DNA from: Zelopaecilomyces penicillatus
Lineage: Eukaryota; Ascomycota; Sordariomycetes; Hypocreales; Pseudodiploosporaceae
Direction of reading: 5' to 3'
NCBI GenBank assembly: GCA_005765155.1
Contig: VCCP01000008.1
Coordinates: 930,001-994,000 of the forward strand
Length of the DNA: 64,000 bases
Below the pieces are notes generated by a model. That model was not told where the DNA came from. It made no database searches and was given only the letters and a program-made list of their open reading frames with translations. Of the stretch, positions 25,818 to 35,410 are shown one piece after another (position 1 is the stretch's first letter; every line of letters begins with the position of its first letter). The position numbers and the translations under genes are program-made.

Positions 25818-26710
25818 ATGGGTAGTATCTCTGTTCGCAAATTCATCCGGTGGTTGCCCGCAGAGGCGAGTGAACCGACGTCAACGCTGGTGCTTACCTC
25901 GCCGGAGCGTCGATATGTCGATATTCGCATCTTGCTGTCCCAAGCTGGCCAGCTGGCCGTTACTGAAGGTGAGTGATGTAACTCGTCGCACCCCCTCAAG
26001 CTCAATCACAGGACAGGTCCTTACGACAAACATATATATATATATATATATCTCTTTTTACTAACGTATGTGTCCCCTACGAGGGGGGGCTCCTTGTAGA
26101 CACACTACCTCTAGACAAACTAGACTGGGCCATCGCGGGGACATCCTCCTACTCAGTCAGCGACGACGGCAACGGCGTGCAAGTCACTCACGGCCGCTGG
26201 AGCCACTGGATCGACTCGCGAGCCAAGGACGCAGAGGCAGCCTCGGACGAGGGCGACATGGTCTCGCGGCCGGATGGCTCGACGCTGGAGACGGGAAGCA
26301 TGGTGAACCCAGCTACGGGCAGGGACACGGCCTACGAGGAGCTCTGGGAGGACCCGGAGCCGGTTCCTGCGCCGGGGTTGGACGGTAGCGGAGGAGCAGG
26401 AGGGGGTGCGGGGGGGTTGGTGGTGCAAATGGAAAAGGGGAGACATCATCGGGGGATGGTGGTGCGGGTTGGGCGGCAGTGTCAGGGGTTTATGAGGTTG
26501 GGGGATGAGATTACGGCAGAGAGGTGGGAGTGGAAGGAGGATGGTGGGTGGAAGAGGACGGTCAAGATTGGTGATGGGAAGGGTTGTGAGTTGCCGTGTG
26601 CGAAAGTGCTTTTGGGATCGGGTGAGAGGGAGCTTGGTGTTGGGGATGTGGTGTTGGAGACAGGGGATGAGGTTTGGAAGGTTGTTGAAATAACAATAGG
26701 CGCAGCTTGA
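25818..26710 (+). CDS. HRI1: HRI1 family protein
   Basis: Exons 25818-25968 and 26100-26710 (phase 1 junction) give 253 residues. The 131-bp intron starts GTGAGT and ends TTGTAG and carries an AT microsatellite. The signature matches yeast Hri1: a segment like DWAIAGTSSY, then GNGVQVTHGRWSHWIDSR, a GDM..DGSTLETGSMVNPATG segment, an ELW motif, and a second beta-barrel half with VVRVGRQCQGFM and ending in VWKVVEI. Yeast Hri1 is a non-essential protein made of two lipocalin-like barrels that binds Hrr25 kinase and Sec72; its function is not settled. A Gly/Ala-rich linker (GSGGAGGGAGG) separates the two halves here. It converges with the N-acetyltransferase gene, leaving only 88 bases between the stop codons. 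Confidence 0.9.
26032..26051 (+). repeat. AT dinucleotide microsatellite in HRI1 intron
   Basis: About ten tandem AT units inside the HRI1 intron, upstream of the CTAAC branch site. Length variation should leave the splice signals intact. Confidence 0.9.
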
Positions 26711-26798
26711 TGATTTTGTTTCCATGTTGATATTCTATCATTAATCAACATCATAATAGTCATCTAGGTTTGTTTCTCTTTCACCTCTTCCTCCTCCT

Positions 26799-27868
26799 CT
26801 AAATTCCCGTCATATTAAGCTGTTTCAGCTCACTGTTCAAACCCTGAATAGCCCTCTGCTCACCTTTTCGCAACTTGACTTGAAAATACTTTTCCAGAGC
26901 AGCCACTCTATCCTCCTCACCAGACAGTGTCTCCAGCACTTCCGCCTCCTTTCCAGCCATTGTGCGCCGAACTTCTCTTCCAAACATGACGAGCTTACCA
27001 CCGATTGCAGCTGATGCAGTAGATCCTTCTATGCAGTCCTTCTCTTTCCCCTCATTAAGTAAAATGCCGCGCATGGCAAATACGGTATAAGTGAAGAAAC
27101 TAGTGGGATGAGTCATGGTGTAGTAGTTCATAACGGCGTAGTCCTCGGGGAACATCTCCGTCTCGGTGAAGCAGTACTGCTCGAGCCATTCGGCACCGTC
27201 TTTGGATCGGAGCGAGTAGACCCACTGACGCTGTGTCGGGTCGGTGTTTATAGCGAGAGCGCGGAACTCGAGACGGCCGACGGCGGGGAGGATGTTGAAG
27301 AATTCGATGTTGTGCTGGAGGGGGACAGGGTGGACGGGCTCGTTGCTACCGAAGCCGACGTCGACGAGATAGCGGGTGTTGGCGATGGTGACGAGGTTGA
27401 CCATGTGGGTTCTGAAGAGGGCGTGAATGGTTAGTAAAATGTAGTTTATGATAAGAGACTGAGTTTAAGTGAAGAGATAGAAGCGAGTATATGAAAACAT
27501 CTCAAGACTTACAACCCAAGCCATGGAGCAGGCCCTGGCTTCACTTTGGCACCGCAATTCAGCACCGTAAACCCCAACCCGCGCAACATAGCTCCAAACA
27601 GGGCATTGAGCTCCATGCAGTACCCGCCGCGGCTATCTTCGACAATCTTGTGGAATAGGTCATCTGGGTCGAGGGACAGCGTGCGGTGGACCGAGTAGTG
27701 CAGCGCCGATGTCTCAAACGGCACGCGGGCGATGTGCAGGGTCTGCAAGTGAGCGAGTAGCTGTAATGAGAGGCCATTGGAGCGGAGAGTAGAGGAAGAT
27801 GGAGTTGGGTGGTTAATGTGATGGAGCCAACGGTCGACTTGTTCAGGTGAATAGGTGTGGGCGGCCAT
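26799..27868 (-). CDS. Arylamine N-acetyltransferase (NAT)
   Basis: Exons 27868-27513 and 27411-26799 are spliced over a 101-bp intron (GTAAGT...TTCAG, CTAAC branch, phase 2), giving 322 residues. All three catalytic residues of the NAT family are visible: Cys84 in RGGYCMELN, His121 in THMVNL (just after the splice junction) and Asp136 in VDVGFG. The N-terminal helical part (residues 1-60) contains the VPFET motif of the family. NATs transfer an acyl group from acyl-CoA to arylamines and hydrazines; in Fusarium related enzymes N-malonylate plant benzoxazolinone products. Whether this copy uses acetyl- or malonyl-CoA cannot be told from sequence. The ATG at 27868 was preferred to frame-open codons upstream because it starts at the usual position before the first helix. 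Confidence 0.95.
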
Positions 27869-30788
27869 TATGGAGGGATTTTGTGAATGCTTTTGTTTTG
27901 GTGTTGATGTTGTTGGGGGTTGGAGTTGTAAACGTATGAGTGAGAGCAAGCTATGTGAGGCTGAGATGGGATGAGATGGTTTAGTATGAGTGTGAACTCT
28001 CTAAAAAACAAATAGTATGGTTAATTATTATAGCAGCAACCCCTCTTCACACACACACACATAGCTGTAAGGGGGCGTTCAGCTTCAGCTTTCAGCTTTT
28101 CCCATTTATAAGCCTATTGTTTCCCACTTGTTGAAGATTAACGCCCTTGCTGCGTCAAAGCGGGAAGAAAGTCAAAAGCGTGAATAACCGATCGCCACAC
28201 ACACCTGGCTCTACAATATGTAGCCTCTTTTCTTTTAAGATTAACGGACCTTCAACAAACCGACATGCCGATGAAGAACTTGGGGGCTGACCCCACCTGC
28301 ACGCGCGCTGCTCTTATTTCGGGTTCGGTCTTGCTCGGAGATCCAGGGTTAGGGGGTTCTTTCTTCATTCTTTAATATATTTGTAAGGTATCAGTGAGCG
28401 AATGGCCCTGGCTGTAGTGGGATTTTTCACAAACATTCACGTTTGGAAAACCGTGCACAGATGGCTGATTGATATTAGTGGTGGCTGAATTGTGATACGG
28501 GGTTGTGGTGCTGGTGGCGGCGAATTGTAAAAGACGTTTGTTATTATAAAGGCGCGTTAGCATGAAATGATTCCATTACTTTTGAATAGACAACAAATAT
28601 CTGAGAATGACAATTTAATGTCCATTTGGCACGACTGTTGGTGGATCGCGAAGAACAGATGGTGGCTTGCACGGATGATTTGTCAATGCCAAGCCTTGAG
28701 AGTGAAGATGTAAATACTACACAAGTCAAGGTGTGAATGCCAAAAAGTTTGAAATAATCATAACCGAGATATTATATGAAGCATTTGGAAATATTCGATA
28801 TTCTTGATGAGAATTATAATTGTGGGTTTAACCTTTGAGATAGATAGCCTTGGCTTCAAATAGCCATATGCCAACATCAGATGACGTCGAGAAGTGAGAA
28901 CCAGGAGCAACTCAGTAACAAGTATGTCCGGTTCTCGTCCATGACATTCTTAGAATCCCATTCAATTCAATCCAACGATGCCTGATATCCAAAGACCTTT
29001 CGTAATACCTCAAGCCCGATGGCAAGGTTGATGTACCCTAGTCGATGCATGAAGGACCGCAATCAACAAACTCACGCTCTTGTCCCTGAGCATGTTTTAA
29101 GACTTTAAGAATGCAGATAAAAGGGCCGAAGATCACATGTAAGATGCGCTCATTTACTAAAGAATTGGAATATATGTGGCACCTGGTGGGCCATGAGGCA
29201 AGGACTCCTCGGCATATGCCGTTGCTGACAATGTTGGTCCACTAGTACGATCCTAGCCTTGAATGACAGAAGATCTATTAGTCAAGCGCTTCATCCAATT
29301 ACAATCTGCAAGAAGTCACAAAGGGAATGGTTATTAATCCAGCCACGCCGATCGTGACCGGCATGATGCTAGGTCTCATCGGTGGCATGAGGTCATATTC
29401 TCTCTTGTATTCTCCAAAATGATGAACTTCAATATCATGATTGCCCCCAAATACACATAGACTTGAATGCGGAAAGTGAAAAGTGGCCGGACGTCTTGAA
29501 TCCTGATTTTTAATGGAGGGAAAATGATACATCTCAACCACCACCGGAGCGAGTCAAGTGAGTATGGACACCCGGTGGTCAAAGGCGCGCAGGAAGATGA
29601 GAAAGACAGACCACAGCCATGATAAGAAGAAACTGAAGAGTGGGATCAACTGATCATTCCAGAATCTATTATTAAATATTCTAATTTAACTGCTAAATAA
29701 GCGGAAAATATATTTCATCATTTGGAGGAGGGGAAGATTTGAATTGACGATATTTACTCTCCTGCCTCAGAAAACTGAGGTTTTTACCAACTACTTATTA
29801 GAACAAATACAAAATGCCACACCTACATGTCTAGGTACTGCACCAACATGTGTTCTTCCACACCAACAGACTATTATATATGGTAACCTCCATGTCACAA
29901 ACTAGACTGCGTCATAAACACGGGTATTTGAGATTAGACGCGCACAAATGTAGCAGCTTTGTGTAATGAACAAGGGATTCAACAAAGTATAGTCAATAAA
30001 AAGAGGTAATAGAATTGACAGATTTGCAGCCGTTGATTGTTGGCAACAATTCATATTACGTCCCATACACCATAGGATATTGATATTTCACAGTCTGTCA
30101 AATAGCAAACGAGTGGTTGTGTCTTTTTCAGCCCTGCAACCCGTCAGCCGCGAAAGCCTGCCATGCATGCATCTGTGACGCCATTGGGAAACATCGCTCG
30201 GCATCTTCCGACATGTTGGTCTTGTTGTGTAAAACAATCCAAGAGTTTAATCTACCATTTAGGGTAATACTGCTCAATCTTGAATGACCCTCGAATAACG
30301 CATACAGGTACACATGTTGTATACTTACCATATACTTACCATATACTTGCCATATACTTGCCATATACTTACCATACAGCATCATATTAGAGCATTTGCT
30401 TCCAATCTGCCCAACACACTCACCTCATCTCCCGGTAACCTGGTGGTACCAGTAGCTTATTTTCCCTAGTGCGACTTGTGCGACAAGATTTCAGAATAAG
30501 CAGCCACCACTGGTTAACTGATTAGCGACGACTTACAGCAATATTTACTCCTCTAAGCTGATACTTTCATTTATACCCGAGTGCCCCTCGGGAATGTCGA
30601 ATTCCAGCCCAGCCCCCCCTTCCCCAAATCATTCCCGAACCCCAACATTCCCGAAATCCTCAGTTCCGACCATACACATCCATCCCCCCTTCACTCCACC
30701 AAAAAGATTCTAGGCAACCGCAACCCCATGCAGCCCAGTCTGTCTGGAGAATCAACCCCATTACTCGCTCGAGCCTATTTGAGAAAAT
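27869..30788. other. Divergent spacer between N-acetyltransferase and Zn2Cys6 regulator
   Basis: About 2.9 kb, with a CA run near 28048-28060 and clear AT enrichment from about 28.7 to 30.1 kb. A weak hydrophobic open segment on the minus strand (29299-29582, two frames) might be a decayed gene fragment but matches nothing I know. A tandem 11-bp repeat lies at 30321-30375. The right end should hold the promoter of the + strand regulator. No intact gene was found. Confidence 0.5.
30321..30375 (+). repeat. Tandem 11-bp repeat, five copies (atacttaccat / atacttgccat)
   Basis: Five head-to-tail units of 11 bp. Units 1, 2 and 5 read atacttaccat and units 3 and 4 differ by one A-to-G change. It lies about 410 bases upstream of the start codon of the Zn2Cys6 regulator. 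Confidence 0.92.
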
Positions 30789-33136
30789 ATGCGTATTGCT
30801 ATAGCTTGTGAACGGTAAAGTCACACTCGGCATTTGATGCTGCAGCCCTGCTCATTTCCCCATGCACTTCCGGCGCCCCCCCACCCACCCACCCACTCAC
30901 TCACTCATACAGGACACGCAAAGAGTTGGGGAATACAATACTGATGGTTATTATAGTTGCCGGTACGCAGTAAAGCATGATATTTTCCATGTTATTTTCT
31001 TATTTAAATACAAGTAATCTTTCTTCGCCAGTGAAGTTCTGTGACATGCTGACCCTTTCTGGCAAACATATTATATAGAAAGGCAAAAGTCAAGTGCAAC
31101 CATAGTGGACAGGCTCCTTGCGCAGGCTGTCTCAAAAGTGGGAAGACCGAATCGTGCGTGTTGAGCGGCCCGCTATTGAGTTCCGGCCGTCAGGTTCAAG
31201 TCAAGAAGCGGGGCTCCGAGGATGCTGGCAGTAATGATTCGAGGGCTTCAAAACGAAGCAGAAACAGCATGCATGACGTTGATGCAGGCAACCAAGACAA
31301 AGATAAGGCTGTACAGCCAGTGGCTCCCAACGGCCATGGCACGAGAGTCCTGTTCAACAGGATCCCTGGCCACCGTTTCATAGAAGCCTTGTCCGTCTTC
31401 AAGTCCAAGTTCTCAGAGTTCAGCCTTATCCACCCCAACGACTATGACCGGGCGCAATCATCGCCCAACCCCGTCCAGAAGCTCCGCCTCCTCGCAATCT
31501 ATGCCGTTTCGTCGCGATACATGAGCAGCGCCAATACGGCAGAGGCGGCGGCAGCAGCAGCAGCAACAGGAACAGCAACAGCCCCATCCCCCCGAGATTG
31601 TGCAGCCCACGTGGCCGGTGAACTGCAGCGGCGCATCACCAACGCACCGCCGCCGTCTGCAGCCACTCACCTCATCCAGACATACTTGGTCATGGCGCTG
31701 CACGATTGGGGTGAGGGGGAAGGCTTCAACGCATGGATGTATGCTGGCATCGCGTTCCGTATGGTCTACGGCGCAGTTCCAATCACCGCTCTGGTGAATG
31801 GTGACAGCGGAAGTGGCGCCTTGACGGGGGAAGACAGCAGGATCGTATGGAGTTGCTTCGCGCTGGACAAACTTCTGAGCTGTGGGAGGCATCGGCCATC
31901 GATGTTCAGGCTCGATGAGATGGATATTCCCCTTCCCGCATCGGAGGAAGAGTTTGTCTTTGGTCACCCGTTGGTTCAAGAAGCGCCGTGTTCGGACGCA
32001 ATGAGCATCAACAGCAGTAGCAGTAACAGTCAGGCTCGCTTAGGAATCAGCCAATACTTCCGCATCGTTGTCCAGGGACTCGATATCTGGTCACGGATCC
32101 ATGGCTGGGCCGCCCGTGGTGGGCGCCGACTTCCTGGTATGACTGAGCCTCATAACTCTCCGTGGCGAGAGGGATCGCCCTGGGCCCGTATGATGAAGGA
32201 TTTGATGCTGTGGAGAGACTCCCAGGATACACGAATAAAGTATCCCGATGTAGCCGTTTCCGCCCATGCCCATCTTGGCCACGGTGAGATGTTCGGGTTT
32301 ATAAACCTCATCTACTACATCAGGTGAGTGACATGCAAGAGGAGAGCGATGCCAAATATTGCTGACCAAATGGATATAGTCTTTTATACCTGTCACGGGA
32401 GTATCTTCCGTTTCTACCCATCGGCCAGACACAATTCCGCGGACCTATTGACCCCCCATTTCTCAAGGAGACTGCACCAGAGGGCTTCTGGCAGAGTCAC
32501 TGCGATGATACGTTTCGTGCAGCGGCCCAGATCTCCGATCTGATGCGGGACCTGCGAAACGCTAATGCACCACTCCACACCCCCTTCACAGGTCTCTGTG
32601 CCTTCTCTGCCGCCTTTATGAACCAGCACGCTGTTGCCTTTCCGCTGTTTGTGGGTCAAACCGTGTCTGAAAAGGCAGTCAACAGAGCTCTGGAGAGCGG
32701 TGATGACCTCCAGAGGATTCGCAAACTGTGGAAAATTGGTGAGGAATGGTACAGCATGTTTGAGTCGGTGAAAGCCATGTTCAGCCATGTTTTGACCTCC
32801 AACGTGGGAACAAACTCTCAGCGCATGTCTCGTGATGATTTCGCAGAGCTGGCAGACTTGTTTCAACTTGCTCGCCTGAAGGGCATGCCGCGGCCGGTTT
32901 TTTCATTTTCTGATTCAAGAGAAAGGGACACTGGCTTGGCAAACAGGACTGAGGAGGGTGAGCTTTCCATCTCAGTGCTGACAGAATGCCAGACATGGTC
33001 ACCGTCCGCCTTTCCACGCGAAAGCGTCGGAACCGTGGGGACGGAAGAATGGTGGGACTCGTGGTCATTCTGGGACGGTTCTCACATCTCGGCCATGAAT
33101 GAAAGCGATGTAAGCCGAGAGGCTGTATTGTATTGA
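30789..33136 (+). CDS. Zn(II)2Cys6 transcription factor with fungal-specific TF domain; contains a 6-nt microexon
   Basis: Four exons: 30789-30814, 30957-30962, 31079-32323 and 32380-33136, giving 677 residues. Exon 1 encodes MRIAIACE plus two bases, exon 2 is only TTGCCG, and exon 3 starts AAAGGC. Together they read ACERCRKAKVKCN and continue to a complete cluster C7-x2-C10-x6-C17-x7-C25-x2-C28-x8-C37. Introns: 30815-30956 (GTAAAG...TATAG), 30963-31078 (GTACGC...TATAG, CTGAC branch) and 32324-32379 (GTGAGT...TATAG, CTGAC branch). The start is fixed by an in-frame TGA at 30780. After a Lys/Arg/Ser linker comes the fungal-specific regulatory domain, including the Ala-rich loop near residue 150 and the RIVWSCFALDKLLSCGRHRPSM motif. 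The protein is expected to be nuclear and to bind CGG-type sites; targets are unknown. The first two exons rest on motif restoration and splice signals only. Confidence 0.85.
30876..30908 (+). repeat. CCCA/CTCA simple repeat in intron 1 of the regulator
   Basis: A C-run followed by tandem cac-ccac and cactcactcact units, all on one strand. It sits within the proposed first intron, between the donor and the branch site. Confidence 0.8.
30957..30962 (+). other. 6-nt microexon of the Zn2Cys6 regulator
   Basis: TTGCCG is flanked by TTATAG on the left and GTACGC on the right. It completes an Arg codon, supplies the Cys10 codon and starts the next Arg codon. Without it the two neighbouring exons still join in frame but lose one zinc-binding Cys and one Arg. 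Confidence 0.72.
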
Positions 33137-33287
33137 GATGATGAATCTATTTCGAACATCTCTCTATACCCGCTGCCCTAATCCTCAAGATAAAAGAGAG
33201 AAGACTATTGTGGGCTTCATACGAGAAGAAAATCTCAAAAAGAAATTGCGATGTTACTGCTCCCTTTAAGATTGCCGCACTTTGCAC

Positions 33288-35410
33288 CTAGATCAAAATC
33301 AGATTTGCGTCGGAGAAACAGTCATCCCAAGAGGTCATCCCAGATTGCCAGAATCTTTTAAATATTTTCATAGCCTTCACCGGTGCTACCCCTGAGTACG
33401 TGGCCTGGAGACCTAACAACAGGTGACGATGAACAATATCACGTTCCTCTTTTGTGCCATCAGCGGCCGCTACGCCAGCGACTATTACAGGCCAGAACAC
33501 GTTGTCAATGGTTGATTGTGACTCGAAAGCCGCCGCCAGCAACCGAAAAAGATGACCGCGATATAAGATCCCCAGGTTTTCACACGAGGTCTTGAGGTGG
33601 GTTTTTGATGTACAGGGCACTGTCATATAGGCGTACACAGCCATTGCTGATTGGTATATGCGAGCAGTAAGCAGAAACTGCTCAGGGGCAGAGAATTTGT
33701 GTTCATCAATCCACTCGAATGGCACAAACTCATCAATGTCGGCCAATATCTCGCAGATTCCTGACGCGCTTGGCTCGCTAAAGTGTCCATCAACAAGAGC
33801 GACTGTAGGCAGTCGAAGTTTGTTGATCCGAACCATGTCGCGAAAAATATAAGTTGGACAAATGAAGGCTGGATACATGCTGAAGCTATACAGCTGGCAT
33901 AAATCATCACTGTCCAGGTTTGCTATATCAATGATTTGATTGGCACGGGAACTAGTTGTATTTGCGATGAAACAGTTTCTATCACAAGTCAATAGCTCGT
34001 CCATAGGAAGTTGGTGATTTCGAGCAAAGAGAAGTCTTACACGATGAAGCTGAGAACGAGGAGTTTAGGCGCACGTTCCAGATTCAGTATCTGACCAAGG
34101 CCGCCATAGTGCGTCAAGAGATGCAGAAAGCCGGCCACATGAGCCCGCCATTGTGGAGAGCAACTCACAAAAACCTGATGTGACAAAAGTAAGCATGTAT
34201 TTCGGAAAAGGGGAAAACCATGAATCAGTGGGTGACTACCTCGGCGCTAGCAAGAAGGTGGATGCTTCGAAATAAAATCTCCGTATTGTGTGGAGCCTCC
34301 TGATTCAGTTCATCGTTAAGAGAGGTTAAAGCCAGTCCAACATGATGAAAAAAAGTAGACCATAGATGAGCAGCAGGCCCAGACGTGGTAGGAACGAGAT
34401 CCACGCCGTTTATCTTGGCGTACGAGCAGAGGCGATAGCCCATCACCACGGCGATAATTCCATGACGACTGGAGGGCACAATCTCAGGCACCCACTTGTT
34501 GAAGGGTTTGTTATAAGCAGTCTGTGTATGCTGATTGAATGCGATGCTGGGGTATATGTGAGTATTGTCTAGCAATGGCCAGAATTAGTTATGAATTGGA
34601 AGAAGAAAAACAAGCTGCTGTTGTCACCAGTCATGATCCATGGCCTGTTTGAAAGATATCACAACGGCAACTAGCCATGCCATGAATCATGTAGTTTGGG
34701 GAAACTAGGGAAAGTGGTTGATACTGCATGATGGGGAGAGAGAACTTACAATATCCTATGGCGTCAACTATGTCCCATTCTTTGGGCCGTAAAGAGGAAA
34801 GAAGGGATAGAGCTCGGCGCCGTTGGGCGGCCATCAGTTGATTCCTTCTGGCGATGGCTAGATTCCCATTCTGAGATTGCTGACTCGGATCCGCCAGCGA
34901 GGCGCCAATTTCACCATCGCTTGCAACATCGTTGAGACTGCCCACACTACCGTCACTATTACTGCTGCCACTACCACTACTGCTACTACTGGAAACACTA
35001 TGTGCTGGGCTGGGGATAGATAGCGTAGTAGTAGCTATAGCTGTAGTAGTAGTAATAGTAGCAGGCAATGATGAAGAAAGTGATGGTAAGGAGGAGGTCG
35101 CGGGGTCAGCACCCCCTGCTGCCACAGTCGGACTCGGGTCCGGCCGACGTCCGGTACTGGCAGGTGGTTTCGTCGTGCTGGCAACAGATGCCTTGGTTGT
35201 CTTGGGCTTTGCTCTGCGATTCCTCGGGACCGTGACGTTGCCCGGCGGCAGCCAGATGAGCGGCCTGCGCATGCCGTATCCGGGACAGACAGTCCCGGCA
35301 TCGCGGCAGTTGGAGCACGAGGGACGTCCGCCGTCGCACGGCAAGCCGCGCAGGACGCAATCGGAGCATTGGCGCGAGTCGTAGCCCGCGTCCTTGCGAG
35401 AAGGCGCCAT
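33288..35410 (-). CDS. Zn(II)2Cys6 transcription factor, Fungal_trans_2 type
   Basis: Exons 35410-34750, 34568-34240, 34174-34041 and 33978-33288 give 604 residues. Introns are 181, 65 and 62 bp, with donors GTAAGT, GTAGTC and GTAAGA; the second donor is weak but is the only one that keeps frame and motif continuity. The zinc cluster is C15-x2-C18-x6-C25-x6-C32-x2-C35-x6-C42, with SDC at its start, as in the subfamily that carries the DUF3468/Fungal_trans_2 domain. A Ser/Thr/Pro-rich linker of about 140 residues follows. The C-terminal domain shows IGYYNTHIYPSIAF, WVPEIVPSSRHGIIAVVMGYR, a WRAHVAGF segment, and FIVNCFIANTT across the last junction. It ends 151 bases from the stop codon of the convergent Zn2Cys6 gene. 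The two share no domain type, so this is not a recent duplication. Confidence 0.9.

Noticed and set aside
29718..29800. tRNA-like sequence on the minus strand (D-loop-like TAGTTGGTA, a CCTCAG-TTTT-CTGAGG hairpin, TTCAAAT)
   Set aside because: The acceptor and T stems do not pair and the hairpin loop has only four bases, so no cloverleaf forms.
35103..35410. Plus-strand frames over the second zinc cluster gene
   Set aside because: They are shadows of the Ser/Thr-rich linker of the minus-strand regulator.
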